Positions 20,159 to 30,404 of a stretch of DNA of 45,535 nucleotides are shown piece by piece. Under the pieces are notes generated by a model, which worked only from the letters and a program-made list of their open reading frames with translations, searched no databases and was not told the origin of the DNA. The stretch's first letter is position 1. Each line of letters opens with the position of its first letter. Source of the DNA: Lysobacteraceae bacterium 2PB. Its GTDB lineage: Bacteria > Pseudomonadota > Gammaproteobacteria > Xanthomonadales > Xanthomonadaceae. The stretch is taken from the NCBI GenBank assembly GCA_005502915.1, contig SCMT01000030.1, positions 1 through 45,535 on the forward strand. Reading direction: 5' to 3'. Made by a program: the position numbers and the translations under genes.

Positions 20159-21463
20159 TCACAGGAACAGCCGCAGCGCCGCGTCGGGCGCGGAAGGAAA
20201 ATAGAAGTGGATGAAACTCGCGGTCATCCGCCGGTCGCGATACACCGCCTCGGCGCTGCGGCCGCCGTTGGGATTGCGCGCGATGGCCTGCGGCTCGGCC
20301 CGCACGTCGGCGTGGCCGAAATGGAAGGTGTGGCCGCGCAGGGTGCCTTCAGGCAGGTCGACTTCCTGCAGCCCGAGCGCGGCCAATCTCGTCTGCATCG
20401 CCGCGTCGCCGCGCAGCAAACCGGCCATGGGCGCGCGGTGGCCATCGCGATCCGCCAGCGAATCGAGCGAGAACAGAAGCCCACCGCACTCGGCGAGCAA
20501 TGGCTTGCCGGCGTCACGATGCGCGCGCAGCGCCGCATGCAGGTCGTGGCGATTCGACAATGCATCGAGATGCAGTTCCGGATAGCCACCGGGCAGCCAC
20601 GCCGCATCGCACTCCGGCAAGGCATCGCCGGCCAGCGGCGAGAAGAACCGGAGTTCGGCGCCCGCCTCGCGCAGCAGGTCTAGGTTCGCCGGATACAGGA
20701 AGCAGAACGCGGCATCGCGCGCGATCGCGATGCGCTGCCCCTGCAGCAGCGACGGCACCGGCAGCCGTGCCGCAGGCGCGAAGGCGACCGGCGGCGGCAA
20801 TTCGGTCGAGGCATGCGCGGACCAGGCCTCGGCCAGCGCATCGAGGCGCGTATCGAGATCCGACAGCTCGGCGGCGGCGACCAGACCGAGATGGCGTTCT
20901 GGCAAGGCCAGCTGCGCATCGCGCGGCAAGGCGCCCAGCCAGTGCAGGTCGGTCGGCAGGCTGTCGCGCAGCAGGGTCGCGTGGTAATCGCTGCCGATGC
21001 GGTTCGCGGCCACGCCATGCACGACCAGACCTTCGCGATATCGCGCCAGGCCGGTCGCCAGCGCGCCGAAGGTCTGCGCCATCGCCGAACCATCGATCAC
21101 CGCGAGCACCGGCAGGGCCAGCGCCTGGGCGAGATCGGCGCTGGACGGCGCGCCGTCGAACAGACCCATCACGCCTTCGACGAGGATCAGGTCGGCCTCG
21201 CCCGCCGCGTCGTACAGCCGCGCGCGCACGTCGTCCTCGCCGGTCATCCACAGATCGAGCTGGAAGACCGGCGCACCGCTGGCACGTTCGAGGATCATCG
21301 GGTCGAGGAAGTCCGGCCCCGTCTTGAACACGCGCACGCGGCGTCCCTGCCGCGTGTGCCAGCGCGCGAGCGCGGCGGTGACGCTGGTCTTGCCCTGCCC
21401 CGAGGCCGGCGCGGAGACCAGCAGCGCCGGGCAGTGGCGAACCGTCGCTGTCGTCGTGCTCAC
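20159..21463 (-). CDS. cobB: CobB/CbiA, cobyrinic acid a,c-diamide synthase
   Basis: A 434-residue glutamine-dependent amidotransferase for the a and c carboxylates of (hydrogeno)cobyrinic acid. The P-loop is [16 protein letters not shown] near the N-terminus, followed by [10 protein letters not shown] and EGVMGLFDG. The C-terminal glutaminase domain has [12 protein letters not shown] with the nucleophile Cys, and [10 protein letters not shown]. It overlaps cobO by 4 bases and is followed by cbiB after 13 bases. Confidence 0.95.
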   Translation of the reverse strand: MSTTTATVRHCPALLVSAPASGQGKTSVTAALARWHTRQGRRVRVFKTGPDFLDPMILERASGAPVFQLDLWMTGEDDVRARLYDAAGEADLILVEGVMGLFDGAPSSADLAQALALPVLAVIDGSAMAQTFGALATGLARYREGLVVHGVAANRIGSDYHATLLRDSLPTDLHWLGALPRDAQLALPERHLGLVAAAELSDLDTRLDALAEAWSAHASTELPPPVAFAPAARLPVPSLLQGQRIAIARDAAFCFLYPANLDLLREAGAELRFFSPLAGDALPECDAAWLPGGYPELHLDALSNRHDLHAALRAHRDAGKPLLAECGGLLFSLDSLADRDGHRAPMAGLLRGDAAMQTRLAALGLQEVDLPEGTLRGHTFHFGHADVRAEPQAIARNPNGGRSAEAVYRDRRMTASFIHFYFPSAPDAALRLFL

Positions 21464-22098
21464 AGCTCGATCCCCTTCTGCGCCTGGATGCCGGCCTTGA
21501 ACGCATGCTTGACCAGGCGCATTTCGGTCACCGTGTCGGCGGCTTCAACCAGCGCGTCCGGCGCGCCGCGCCCGGTGATGACCACATGCTGGCGTTCCGG
21601 TCGTGCGGCGAGCGCGGCGACCACGGCCTCGACCGACACGTAATCCTTGTTGAGCGCGATGTTCAGTTCGTCGAGCAGCACGAAGTCGTAGCCGGGGTCG
21701 GACAGCATGCGCACGGCCACATCCCATGCAGCCGAGGCCGCCGCGATGTCGCGCGCGCGGTCCTGCGTCTCCCAGGTGAAGCCTTCGCCCATCACGTGAT
21801 AGTCGAGCACGGCATCCCCGCCTTCCGAGAAGCGACGGAAGAACGCCTCTTCGCCGGTCGAGAAGCTGCCCTTGATGAACTGCACCACACCGCAGCTGAA
21901 GCCGTGTCCGAGCGAACGCGCGAGCATGCCGAAGCCCGACGAACTCTTGCCCTTGCCGTTGCCGGTGTTCACCACCACGACGCCGCGATCGATCGTGGCC
22001 CGCGCGATCCGGCGATCGACCAGCGCCTTCTTGCGCTGCGCGCGTTCGCGGTAGTGTTCGTCCTCGGTCAGGCCGAGGCGTTCCGAACCGCGACTCAT
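21460..22098 (-). CDS. cobO: CobO/BtuR, corrinoid adenosyltransferase
   Basis: A 212-residue ATP:cob(I)alamin (cobyrinate) adenosyltransferase. The P-loop variant NTGNGKGKSSSGFGM is at about 44-58. VVQFIKGSFSTGEE, WDVAVRMLSDPGYDFVLLDELN and ITGRGAPDALVEAADTVTEM are hallmarks. The ATG at 22098 overlaps the stop of the upstream membrane-protein gene as ATGA; a longer open frame upstream is the shadow of that gene. Serves both de novo synthesis and salvage of imported corrinoids. Confidence 0.95.
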   Translation of the reverse strand: MSRGSERLGLTEDEHYRERAQRKKALVDRRIARATIDRGVVVVNTGNGKGKSSSGFGMLARSLGHGFSCGVVQFIKGSFSTGEEAFFRRFSEGGDAVLDYHVMGEGFTWETQDRARDIAAASAAWDVAVRMLSDPGYDFVLLDELNIALNKDYVSVEAVVAALAARPERQHVVITGRGAPDALVEAADTVTEMRLVKHAFKAGIQAQKGIEL

Positions 22099-22691
22099 GC
22101 GCCGAAAGCCCGGCGGCCAGTGCGCGCACGCAGCAGGTGCACGGCCAGCGCCTGCAGCGCCAGCGCGACGATCACGTAAGCCATCGTCGTGCGCACGAAC
22201 AGCGGGCCCCACTGCAGGAAGCGCGCGGCGTACTCGGCGAAATACGGATGCTCGTAACGGCCGCCGAACCAGTAGAACGCGCCATTGGAGATCGCGAAGG
22301 ACAGCGTCGCCGCGACCAGAGCCACCGCGACCGTCAGCAGCATCGCCTTCGGCTCGACCGCATGGCGCGACGCGATCATGCGCCCGCCGTACCAGAGCAC
22401 GGCGTAGGCAGGCAGCAGCGCGGCATACGAGGGCGTGACGCAGTGGTCGCTCACTCCGGCGAAACCGACCGCCACCACATCGATGACCACCGCAAGCGCC
22501 ATCAACGCCGCGAAGCGCAGGTGATCGCTGCGGGTCCGCTCGGTGAGGAACAGGCCGCCGAGGAAGAACAGCGCCATCGACGCGTCAGGCAGGTGCAGGA
22601 CATCGCCGAAATGGTGGTAGCGCGTGGCGATCATGAACGCGGCGAAGACGGCGAACAGCGCATGGCGTGCGGGGCGTGGCAGGACGTTCAT
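22095..22691 (-). CDS. small polytopic membrane protein of the B12 operon
   Basis: A 198-residue protein with five or six hydrophobic segments (about 10-25, 36-52, 58-78, 85-102, 115-135, 165-188), so an inner-membrane location is likely. It lies between btuB and cobO in a riboswitch-controlled operon. Segments such as RYHHFGDVLHLPDASMALFF and AISNGAFYWFGGRY recall small putative transport proteins (DUF6580-like or the predicted BtuN type), but I cannot assign the family with certainty. A part in corrinoid or cobalt passage across the inner membrane is an inference from position. No BtuC/D/F homologue is seen in the window. Confidence 0.75.
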   Translation of the reverse strand: MNVLPRPARHALFAVFAAFMIATRYHHFGDVLHLPDASMALFFLGGLFLTERTRSDHLRFAALMALAVVIDVVAVGFAGVSDHCVTPSYAALLPAYAVLWYGGRMIASRHAVEPKAMLLTVAVALVAATLSFAISNGAFYWFGGRYEHPYFAEYAARFLQWGPLFVRTTMAYVIVALALQALAVHLLRARTGRRAFGA

Positions 22692-22729
22692 CGTTGACCT
22701 CGTGTCTGGAGGGAAAGTGGCGGGCGCGC

Positions 22730-24655
22730 TCAGCGCGCCCCGGGGGCGTGACGCAGCGCGAGCAGCCAGTGGCGGCCCGGCTGCGGGTAGAACTCGGCGG
22801 TTTCGTAGCGCCTGTCGAAGACGTTGCCGGCGATGAGCTGCACCGACCAGTCGCGCGCGAACTCGAATCCGATGCGCAGATCGACCCGGCCGTAGCCATC
22901 GAGGCGGCGCGTGTTGGCGAGGTTCTCGTAGCGATGGCCCGCGCCGGTGATGCTGGCGCCGAGGCTGACGCGATCGAAACGACGATCGATGTCGAGCCGT
23001 CCGCTGCGCGTCGGACGACGCGGCAGGTAGCGACCGCGACTGGCGTTGTCGCCATCGGCGCGCGGATCCAGCCAGGTCGCGCTGGCGCGCAGGTCCCAGT
23101 CGGCGACGCGCAGTTCGCCGACCGCCTCGATGCCGCGGATGCGCGCGCGGTCGATGTTGTTCGGTCCGGGCGCCGGGCGCAGGTCGGCGTCGTAGGCGAT
23201 CAGGTCGTCGATGCGGGTCTCGAAGGCATTGAGCGACCAGCTGCCGACCGCATGCTCGCCGCGCAGGCCGACTTCGACGCTGCGCGCATGCTCGGGCTGC
23301 AGCGCGGGATTGCCGTAGCTCGGGAAGTACAGTTCGTTGAAGGTCGGGGCCTTGTAGGCCGTGCCGTAGCGCGCGCTCAGGCGCAGCGCATCGCCGAGGC
23401 GCCAGCCCCACAATGCGCTGCCGGTGGTCACACCGCCGAACTGGCTGTCCTCGTCGCGGCGCAGGCTGGCCTGCAGCGACTGCGCGCCGAAGTCCTGCTG
23501 CCACTGCACGAAAACGCCACGGTTGATGCGGCGGTCGCGGGCGTAGCGCGTGCTGCTCCCGACGCGATCCGCCTGCCAGTCGAGGCCGAACGTGAGCAGC
23601 GCCTCGCCGAGCGTAGCGTCGGCCTGCAGCGTGGCCATGCGTCGTCGGGTGTCGAACGTCGATGCGTAGACCGCGTTGCGATAGTTGTCGCTCAGGTCGT
23701 CGCTGCGCGCCAGATTCAACGCAATGCGCAGCGCATCGGTCGGTGCATAGCGCAGCAGACCGCCGACGGTCTGCTGCATGGTCTCGCTGAGGTTGCTGGC
23801 TGTGCCATCGTATTCGTTGCGACCCTCGGCGCGGAACACCCGCGCTTCCACGTCCCAGCGCTCGTCGAAGCGCCAGCCGCCCTGCAGCACCAGCGCGTCG
23901 TTGCGATAGCCATCGAGGTCGGGGTCGAAACCGCGCGGGCCGCGATAGGCATTGATGCCGTCAGTGCGGTTGTGCGAGGCATTGATCGCATACCAGCCAC
24001 CCTGCGCGGTGTCGCCGAAGCGTCCGCCGACGCCCAGCGTCGCGCGTCGCATGCGCTCGCTGCCGGTGGCGAGCGTGAACGAGGGCATGGCGCTGCCCTG
24101 CGGACGACGCGTGAAGATCTGGATCACGCCGCCCAGCGCCTCGGAACCGTAGAGGCTGGAAAACGGACCGCGCACGATCTCGATGCGTTCGACCTGCTCC
24201 GGCGGGATGTCCTGCAGCGAGGCGCCGCCGCTGGTCGCCGATCCCAGCTTGATGCCGTCGACGAGCACCAGCACATGATCGGATTCCGTACCGCGCAGGA
24301 AGACCGAGGTCGCCTTGCCTTCGCCACCGTTGTTGGCGAGCGCGATGCCGGCGCCGCCGGCGAGCAGGACCTGCAGCGACGGCGGCTGCAGGCGGTCGAT
24401 TTCGACGCGGTCGATCACGGTGATCGCGGCGAGCGTCTGGTCCCGGGTGCGTGCGGTGCGCGAGGCGGTGACGACGACGCGGTCGAGCATGCTTTCGTCA
24501 GGCATGCTTTCGTCGGACATGCCTTCGTCGGGCATGCGCTCGTCGTCGGGCGCGGCCTCGGCCGCCAGGACGGGGTGTGGAACGGAAGAGAAGACCAACG
24601 ACGACAGCAGGACCACCGCCATGGCATGGCGGCTTCGGAAGATGGACAAACGCAC
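22730..24655 (-). CDS. btuB: BtuB-type TonB-dependent corrinoid receptor
   Basis: A 641-residue outer-membrane receptor. A signal peptide ends near residue 32. A TonB-box-like DRVVVTA is at 58-64. The plug follows (GGEGKATSVFLRGTESDHVLVLVDG, ERIEIVRGPFSSLYGSEALGG), then a long beta-barrel ending in an aromatic-rich C-terminus. The GTG at 24655 was chosen because AAGGAG lies 7 bases upstream. Substrate assignment rests on the cobalamin riboswitch upstream and on the cob genes downstream. Between signal and TonB box lie three 5-residue Met-(Pro/Ser)-Asp-Glu-(Gly/Ser) repeats. Confidence 0.92.
   Translation of the reverse strand: MRLSIFRSRHAMAVVLLSSLVFSSVPHPVLAAEAAPDDERMPDEGMSDESMPDESMLDRVVVTASRTARTRDQTLAAITVIDRVEIDRLQPPSLQVLLAGGAGIALANNGGEGKATSVFLRGTESDHVLVLVDGIKLGSATSGGASLQDIPPEQVERIEIVRGPFSSLYGSEALGGVIQIFTRRPQGSAMPSFTLATGSERMRRATLGVGGRFGDTAQGGWYAINASHNRTDGINAYRGPRGFDPDLDGYRNDALVLQGGWRFDERWDVEARVFRAEGRNEYDGTASNLSETMQQTVGGLLRYAPTDALRIALNLARSDDLSDNYRNAVYASTFDTRRRMATLQADATLGEALLTFGLDWQADRVGSSTRYARDRRINRGVFVQWQQDFGAQSLQASLRRDEDSQFGGVTTGSALWGWRLGDALRLSARYGTAYKAPTFNELYFPSYGNPALQPEHARSVEVGLRGEHAVGSWSLNAFETRIDDLIAYDADLRPAPGPNNIDRARIRGIEAVGELRVADWDLRASATWLDPRADGDNASRGRYLPRRPTRSGRLDIDRRFDRVSLGASITGAGHRYENLANTRRLDGYGRVDLRIGFEFARDWSVQLIAGNVFDRRYETAEFYPQPGRHWLLALRHAPGAR
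24491..24535 (-). repeat. 15-bp tandem repeat in btuB
   Basis: Three consecutive 15-base units encode MPDEG, MSDES and MPDES in the linker before the TonB box. Copy number could vary between strains by slippage without breaking the frame. Confidence 0.7.
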
Positions 24656-24785
24656 TGGAGGGCTCCTTGCCCGCGCCGACCCGCGCGGACCCGTGGAAAC
24701 AAACACACGGACAGGGGCACCGCTGGCCATCGCGCACGCGGCGCGACCACCATGACATCGCCCGCCGCATGTCACGTCGCACCAA

Positions 24786-24979
24786 GGCCGGTCTCCGGGC
24801 TTGCGAGCGAAGGCAGTCTCCTGCGCTTCCGGTATCCGCGCCTTCCCGTGCACATGCACAGTGGCTGTTGCGGCACCTGTCTCGCCTACCGTTGCGGGGG
24901 CAGCTCCGGAATTGCAGCGCATGCAGGCAGGCTTGCAGGCATGACGCGGCGCACCGGATTCCCGTTTCAACCACCGGCC
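24786..24979 (-). promoter_or_regulatory. cobalamin riboswitch
   Basis: On the minus strand the element runs from the P1 arm GGCCGGT to its partner ACCGGCC. In between lie GAAACGGGAATCCGGTGCG, GCTGCCCCCGCAACGGTA, the B12 box GCCACTGTGC, GGGAAGGC and GCAAGCCCGGAGACCGGCC. These are the conserved parts of the family in correct order. It sits 131 bases before the btuB start and should switch the whole btuB-cob operon off when B12 is abundant. Downstream, TGACAT/ATGTCA (24774-24769 and 24758-24753) can form a hairpin but has no T-tract. A TACACT -10-like box is at 25012-25007. Confidence 0.95.
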
Positions 24980-25093
24980 AGGCCGGCGGTCACCTCAGGC
25001 GAGCGTAGTGTAGCAGCATGTTGCGACGCGATCGTCGATGGTGAATCGTCGATCCACAGCGCATACGCACGCGCATGGCGTGCGCAGGCCTGT

Positions 25094-26374
25094 TCAGTTG
25101 CGCAGGTTGCGCGTCTGTCCCGTGCCGCGCACGATGAAGCGCTCGATCGTCAGCGACTCCGCGCCCATCGGGCCGTAGGCGTGCAGGCGCGTGGTCGAGA
25201 TGCCGATCTCGGCGCCGAGCCCGAGTTCGCCGCCATCCGAGAAGCGCGACGAAGCATTGACCATGACCACGGCGCTGCGCAGGGCATGAACGAAGCGCGC
25301 AGCAGCGGCCTCGTCGCGCGTGGCGATGACTTCGGTGTGGTCCGAACCGTGGCGGCGGATGTGGGCGATGGCGTCATCGAGCGTATCGACCACGCGTACC
25401 GCGAGGATCAGGTCGAGGAATTCCGCATCCCAGTCCTCGTCGATGGCGGCCACCGCATCGGGCATGCGTGCGAGCGCGCGAGGGTCCGCACGCAGCTGCA
25501 CGGCGCGCGCGGACAGCATCGCGGCCGCGCGCGGCAGGAAATCATCGGCGATGTCGGCATGCACCAGCAGCGTCTCCAGCGCATTGCACACGCCCGGGCG
25601 CGAGACCTTGCCGTCGAGCAGCAGGTCCAGCGCGAGATCGAGGTCGGCGTCGGCATCGACATAGAGATGGCAGACACCCTTGTAGTGCTTGATCACCGGC
25701 ACGCGCGCATGCTCGGCGACGAAGCGGATCAGCCCTTCCCCGCCGCGCGGAATGGCGAGGTCGATGATATCGTTGAGCTGCAGCAGCTCGACCATGGTCT
25801 CGCGGCGCAGGTCGTCGACGAGGGTGATCGCGGCCTCCGGAAGCTTGTGATCACGCAGGGCGCGCTTCAGGGCAGCGGCGATCGCGACATTCGAGCGCAC
25901 CGCCTCCGAGCCGCCGCGCAGGATCACGCCGTTGCCGGCCTTCAGGCACAGCGCGGCGGCATCGGCAGTCACGTTCGGTCGCGCCTCGTAGATCATCGCC
26001 ACCACGCCCAGCGGCACGCGCACGCGCGCGATCTCGATGCCGTTCGGCCGCGTCTCGCGGCGCGTGACCATGCCGACCGGATCGGGCAGGTCCGCAACCT
26101 CGCGCAATGCATTGGCGATGCCCGCGAGGCGCTGCGGATCGAGCTTCAGGCGATCGAGCATCGCGCCGACCGTGCCCTTCGCTTCCGCCGCGCGCAGGTC
26201 CTCGGCGTTGGCGGCGAGGATGGTTCCGGCATCGGCGTCCAGTGCATCGCCCATCGCGCGCAGCAGCGCGTTCTTGGCCTCGGTCGACAGCGCGGCGACG
26301 GCCTGCGCGGCCTCGCGGCAGGCCAGCGCCTGGCCACGGATGTCGGAGGACGATTCGTTGGCGAGATCAGACAT
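25094..26374 (-). CDS. proA: ProA, glutamate-5-semialdehyde dehydrogenase
   Basis: A 426-residue NADPH-dependent enzyme that reduces gamma-glutamyl phosphate to glutamate semialdehyde in proline synthesis. Signatures are [55 protein letters not shown] and the catalytic-cysteine motif [15 protein letters not shown]. The C-terminal part has [26 protein letters not shown]-type sequence. The ATG at 26374 overlaps the proB stop by 8 bases. It is the last gene of the arginine/proline cluster; no clear terminator follows before the btuB leader. Confidence 0.96.
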   Translation of the reverse strand: MSDLANESSSDIRGQALACREAAQAVAALSTEAKNALLRAMGDALDADAGTILAANAEDLRAAEAKGTVGAMLDRLKLDPQRLAGIANALREVADLPDPVGMVTRRETRPNGIEIARVRVPLGVVAMIYEARPNVTADAAALCLKAGNGVILRGGSEAVRSNVAIAAALKRALRDHKLPEAAITLVDDLRRETMVELLQLNDIIDLAIPRGGEGLIRFVAEHARVPVIKHYKGVCHLYVDADADLDLALDLLLDGKVSRPGVCNALETLLVHADIADDFLPRAAAMLSARAVQLRADPRALARMPDAVAAIDEDWDAEFLDLILAVRVVDTLDDAIAHIRRHGSDHTEVIATRDEAAAARFVHALRSAVVMVNASSRFSDGGELGLGAEIGISTTRLHAYGPMGAESLTIERFIVRGTGQTRNLRN

Positions 26375-27530
26375 CGGAGCCTTCCTGTGCAGGGGCATCG
26401 AGCAGCGACAGGTCGTCGCGATGGAGGATGGTGTCGCCGTAGTTGTAGCCGAGCACGGCGTTGATCTCGTGCGACCGCCTGCGCGCGAGGCGGCGGATAT
26501 CGGCGGAGGAATACTGGGTGACGCCGCGCGCGATCGCCTGCGCGGCACCGTCCAGACGCACTTCGACCAGATCACCGCGGCGGAACTCGCCTTCGGCACC
26601 GACCACGCCGATCGGAAGCAGGGAAGCACCCTTGTCGCGCAGTGCGGCTGCGGCACCGGCATCGACGAGGATCGCGCCCGGCTGCGCAGGCGCATGGCGC
26701 AGCCAGTGCTTGCGCGCGGCGATGCGGCTTCGCCCCGCGACGAGGCGCGTGCCGGTCAGCCGGTCCTCGCCCAGCGCATGCGCCACCTGCGCGCGCGTGC
26801 CGTTGAACAGCACGGTGCCGATGCCCGCCGCCCCGGCACGCTGCGCGGCGAGGATCTTGGTGCGCATGCCGCCGGTGCCGACGCTGGACCCGGCGCCGCC
26901 GGCCATCGCGAGGATGTCGTCGCCGGGATCGGTCACCAGCGGCATGGGCTTCGCATCCGGATGACTGCGCGGATCGCGGTCGTACAGGCCGTCGATGTCG
27001 GTGGCGAGGAACAGCACGTCGGCATCGATCAGCGCGGCGACGATCGCGCCGAGCGTGTCGTTGTCGCCGAGCTTGAGTTCGTCGACCGACACCGTGTCGT
27101 TCTCGTTGACGATCGGCAGCGCGCCGCAGCGCAGCAGTTCGTCGAGCGTGGCGCGGGCGTTGAGATAGCGGCGCCGGTCGCGCACGTCGTCATGGGTGAG
27201 CAGCACCTGCGCGACAGGCCGTGCGAACAGGCCCTGCCAGAAGCCCATCAGCTTGGCCTGGCCCAGCGCAGCGAGCGCCTGGCGTTCGGCCATCGCCGCA
27301 CCGGGATGCGGTTTCGCATGCAGCACACCGCGCCCGGCGGCGACCGCGCCGGACGACACGATCACCACCTCGCGCCCCTGCGCATGGCAGGCGTGCACGA
27401 ACGCGGCGAGATGCACGGCGTGGTGCGGCGACAGCCCGCCCGCACCGGACAGCAGGCTGCTGCCGACCTTGAGCACGGCGCGCTTCCAGGCGGGCAGATG
27501 TTGTTCCTCGAACGTGCCGCGCGTGCTCAT
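26367..27530 (-). CDS. proB: ProB, glutamate 5-kinase
   Basis: A 387-residue enzyme that phosphorylates glutamate, the first and feedback-controlled step of proline synthesis. The amino-acid kinase domain (about 15-275) has [40 protein letters not shown] and [16 protein letters not shown]. The C-terminal PUA domain (about 290-375) ends in [22 protein letters not shown]. The ATG at 27530 lies 5 bases after the argH stop. Confidence 0.96.
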   Translation of the reverse strand: MSTRGTFEEQHLPAWKRAVLKVGSSLLSGAGGLSPHHAVHLAAFVHACHAQGREVVIVSSGAVAAGRGVLHAKPHPGAAMAERQALAALGQAKLMGFWQGLFARPVAQVLLTHDDVRDRRRYLNARATLDELLRCGALPIVNENDTVSVDELKLGDNDTLGAIVAALIDADVLFLATDIDGLYDRDPRSHPDAKPMPLVTDPGDDILAMAGGAGSSVGTGGMRTKILAAQRAGAAGIGTVLFNGTRAQVAHALGEDRLTGTRLVAGRSRIAARKHWLRHAPAQPGAILVDAGAAAALRDKGASLLPIGVVGAEGEFRRGDLVEVRLDGAAQAIARGVTQYSSADIRRLARRRSHEINAVLGYNYGDTILHRDDLSLLDAPAQEGSDV

Positions 27531-27535
27531 CGCAG

Positions 27536-28822
27536 TCACTCCCCGCGTAACCGTGCGCGCAGCGCGTCGAGGCGCAGGTCGGCGGCGGCGCCGGGCGAGA
27601 CGCGCGCGCGCAGGCTCGCTCCCGGATCGCCTTCGGCCCAGCGCGCGGGATCGGCTGCCTGCCTGTAGGCCTCGCGGAATGGCAGACCCTCGCGCGCGAG
27701 GTCGACGGCGAGATCGGTCGCGTACATCGACGGATCGAGCGCGGCGCGCATCGCGTCGGTCTTCCATTCGAGGTTGCGCAGCAGGTCGGGCAGCAGTTCC
27801 AGCGCGCCGAGCCCGCGACCGAAGGCGTGGAAGATCGCACCCTTGCTGAACTGCAGGTCGCGGTGATAGCCCGAGGGCAGCGACAGCAGCTGTTCGATCT
27901 CGGTGCGCGCGGCGGCGGCGCTGGCGTAGGTGGCGCGCATCAGCTCGATCACATCCGGGTTACGCTTGTTCGGCATGATCGAGCTGCCGGTGGTGTACTG
28001 CGAGGGCAGCGCGACGAAGCCGTACTCGGCGCTGGTGAACAGGCTCAGGTCCCAGGCGAGGCGACGCAGGTCGAGCAGTGCCGAGGACAGCGCTTCGATC
28101 GCGGCCATCTCGAACTTGCCGCGCGACAGCTGCGCATAGGTCGCGGACACCTGCAGACGACCGAAACCGAGCGCCTGCGTGGTGTGGTCGCGATCCAGCG
28201 GCAGGTTCACGCCGTAGCCGGCGGCGCTGCCGAGCGGATTCGCATCGACCCAGGCCAGGGTGTCGCGCGCGCGTTGCGCGTCGTCGATGAAGCCTTCGGC
28301 CCAGGCCGCCCACCACATGCCCAGCGAGGACACCACCGCGCGCTGCAGGTGCGTGTAGCCCGGCAGCGGCACGGATGCCTCGGCTTCGGCGCGCGCCAGC
28401 GCGACCTCGGCCGCTTCGATGCAGAGCGCCTGCAGGCGTGCGAGCCGATCCTTCAGCCACAGCCGGGTCGCGACCAGGATCTGGTCGTTGCGGCTGCGCC
28501 CGGTGTGGATCCTGCGCCCGGCATCGCCGAGGCGCTCGACCAGCCTCGACTCGATCGCGGAATGGCAGTCCTCGTAGCGCTCGTCGAGGACGAAGGCGCC
28601 GCTGCGCCACTCCTCGGCCAGCGCATCGAGTTCGACACGGATGCCGGCAAGCTCGTCGGCACCGAGGATGCCGATGCGCAGCAGTCCTTCCGCATGGGCG
28701 AGGCTGGCCTGGATGTCGAACAGGAAGAATTCGCGATCGAGGATCACATCTTCGCCGGCAAGGAAATGCTGGATGCGCGCATCGACCTTGACGCCGGGTT
28801 TCTGCCAGAGGAGTTCGGACAT
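27536..28822 (-). CDS. argH: ArgH, argininosuccinate lyase
   Basis: A 428-residue member of the fumarase/aspartase superfamily that splits argininosuccinate into arginine and fumarate. Family regions are [36 protein letters not shown] and the mobile catalytic-serine loop [12 protein letters not shown] (Ser280/Ser281, Lys286). It is shorter than the ~460 residues of Escherichia coli ArgH, as I recall for Xanthomonas homologues. 15 bases separate it from the argC stop. Confidence 0.95.
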   Translation of the reverse strand: MSELLWQKPGVKVDARIQHFLAGEDVILDREFFLFDIQASLAHAEGLLRIGILGADELAGIRVELDALAEEWRSGAFVLDERYEDCHSAIESRLVERLGDAGRRIHTGRSRNDQILVATRLWLKDRLARLQALCIEAAEVALARAEAEASVPLPGYTHLQRAVVSSLGMWWAAWAEGFIDDAQRARDTLAWVDANPLGSAAGYGVNLPLDRDHTTQALGFGRLQVSATYAQLSRGKFEMAAIEALSSALLDLRRLAWDLSLFTSAEYGFVALPSQYTTGSSIMPNKRNPDVIELMRATYASAAAARTEIEQLLSLPSGYHRDLQFSKGAIFHAFGRGLGALELLPDLLRNLEWKTDAMRAALDPSMYATDLAVDLAREGLPFREAYRQAADPARWAEGDPGASLRARVSPGAAADLRLDALRARLRGE

Positions 28823-28837
28823 GTGAAATTCCTTGCG

Positions 28838-29806
28838 TCAGGGAGCATCGACGAGCGGGATGCCCGTCGTCTCGGCGAGGCCGAAGGCCAGGTTGAGGTT
28901 CTGCAGCGCCTGCGTCGCGGCGCCCTTGAGCAGGTTGTCCTCGGTCGCGACGACCACCAGGCGACGACCGTCGTCGGACAGCGCGAAACCGCCGAGTTCG
29001 ACGTGATGACGACCGGCGATGCGGCTCACCCAGGGCGCGTCGTCGAGCACACGCACCAGCGGTTCATCGGCGTAGGCATCGCGATAGATCGCCACGACCT
29101 GCTCGCGCGTCATCGGCGCGGACAGGTGCAGGTTCGCGGTGATCGTCAGCCCGCGGAAATGCGGCGCGACATGCGGCATGAACTCGACCGCATGACCGAG
29201 GTGGCGGGTGACCTCACGCTCGTGGATATGCCCGGTGAGCGCATACGGCATCAGGTTGTCGCGCAGCTTGTCCGGATCGTTCTTGTCCGATGGCGTGGTG
29301 CCCGCACCGGAATAGCCCGAGACGCCGAAGCATTGCACGGGACCCGCGAGGTGACCGCGCATCGGCGCCACCGCCAGCTGCATCGCGGTCGCGTAGCAGC
29401 CGGGATTGCTGATCCGGCGCTGGCCGGCGTAGCGATCGCGAGTCAGTTCCGGCAGGCCGTAGTACCAGCCGTCGTCGAAGCGGTAATCGGCGGAGAGATC
29501 GATGATCACCGGGTCGGCACCGGCCGCGTCGAACGCCGCCACGCAGTCGGCGGCCTTGCCGTTGGGCAGTGCCAGGACCACGGCATCGACGCCGAGCGAC
29601 GGCAGCTCGGCATTGGCCGGCGACGTGTAGCGCAGGTCGCCGTCGTAGGCATCACTGTGGTCCGCGACGCGCTGGCCGGCGAGTTCGCGCGAACCGACGA
29701 AGGCCAGCGCGAAACGTGGATGCGCCGCGATGAGCCGGATCAGCTCGGCGCCGACATGGCCGCGCGCGCCGACGATGCCGACGCGGATGGGGGAGGATTC
29801 AGACAT
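28838..29806 (-). CDS. argC: ArgC, N-acetyl-gamma-glutamyl-phosphate reductase
   Basis: A 322-residue NADPH-dependent reductase, third step of arginine synthesis. The nucleotide-binding glycines are in [15 protein letters not shown], the catalytic Cys137 in [12 protein letters not shown], and a histidine in the GHIHEREVT region. The ATG at 29806 overlaps the upstream GNAT gene by 8 bases, suggesting coupled translation. Confidence 0.95.
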   Translation of the reverse strand: MSESSPIRVGIVGARGHVGAELIRLIAAHPRFALAFVGSRELAGQRVADHSDAYDGDLRYTSPANAELPSLGVDAVVLALPNGKAADCVAAFDAAGADPVIIDLSADYRFDDGWYYGLPELTRDRYAGQRRISNPGCYATAMQLAVAPMRGHLAGPVQCFGVSGYSGAGTTPSDKNDPDKLRDNLMPYALTGHIHEREVTRHLGHAVEFMPHVAPHFRGLTITANLHLSAPMTREQVVAIYRDAYADEPLVRVLDDAPWVSRIAGRHHVELGGFALSDDGRRLVVVATEDNLLKGAATQALQNLNLAFGLAETTGIPLVDAP

Positions 29807-30401
29807 TCGGGTGAGTCTCGAGTTTGCGCCGGAGGGTATCCGCCAGCGCCGGCCATTCGTGCCGCAGGATCGAAAAGACGTGGGTGTCGCGCAGGGTGCC
29901 GTCGCGATGGCGCATGTGTGCGCGCAGCACGCCATCGCGCCGCGCACCGAGACGCAGGATCGCGGCCTGGGAACGCAGGTTCTCGTGACTGGTTTCCAGC
30001 ACCACCGCTTCGCAGCCCAGCGCATCGAAGGCATGGCCGATCAGCAGCAGCTTGGCCTCGGTGTTCAGCGCCGTGCGCTGCACGCGGGTCGCATACCAGG
30101 TGTAGCCGAGCTTGACGCGCGGCACGCTGCGGTCGATGTCGTAGAAGCGCGTGCTGCCGACGATGTCGCCGGCCGCATCGCGGACCACGAACGGCAGTGC
30201 CCTGCCCGTATCGCGCTGCGCCAGCGCCTCGGCGACGTAGGCGTCCGCCTCGCCCGGCGCAGGACCCGGCACGCTGGTGTAGCGCAGCGTCCACAGTTCG
30301 CCATCGGCCGCCGCCGCGTGCAGGCCATCGGCATGCGACGCGTCGAGCGGCGACAGCGACACATGGCGCCCCAGCAGGACCGGCGTTGTCCAGGCCATCA
30401 T
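29799..30401 (-). CDS. GNAT N-acetyltransferase (RimJ/RimL-like)
   Basis: A 200-residue acetyltransferase of the RimJ/L-like group: [17 protein letters not shown] at the N-terminus, [18 protein letters not shown], then [23 protein letters not shown]-type sequence and [20 protein letters not shown], which includes acetyl-CoA-binding positions. It lies inside the arg operon between the acetylglutamate synthase-kinase gene (3-base gap) and argC (8-base overlap). Acetylglutamate synthesis is already covered by the fused enzyme, so the role of this protein is open. It may modify another metabolite or a protein N-terminus. Confidence 0.85.
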   Translation of the reverse strand: MMAWTTPVLLGRHVSLSPLDASHADGLHAAAADGELWTLRYTSVPGPAPGEADAYVAEALAQRDTGRALPFVVRDAAGDIVGSTRFYDIDRSVPRVKLGYTWYATRVQRTALNTEAKLLLIGHAFDALGCEAVVLETSHENLRSQAAILRLGARRDGVLRAHMRHRDGTLRDTHVFSILRHEWPALADTLRRKLETHPNV

Positions 30402-30404
30402 CGC

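Noticed and set aside
25029-25055. Direct repeat ATCGTCGAT upstream of the B12 riboswitch.
   Set aside because: Only two short copies, partly palindromic, without further support as a regulator site.
22667-26464. A 1265-codon open frame on the plus strand over btuB and proA.
   Set aside because: It is antisense to clearly conserved genes and to the riboswitch. Its translation is an Arg/Ala/Val-rich shadow typical of GC-rich DNA.
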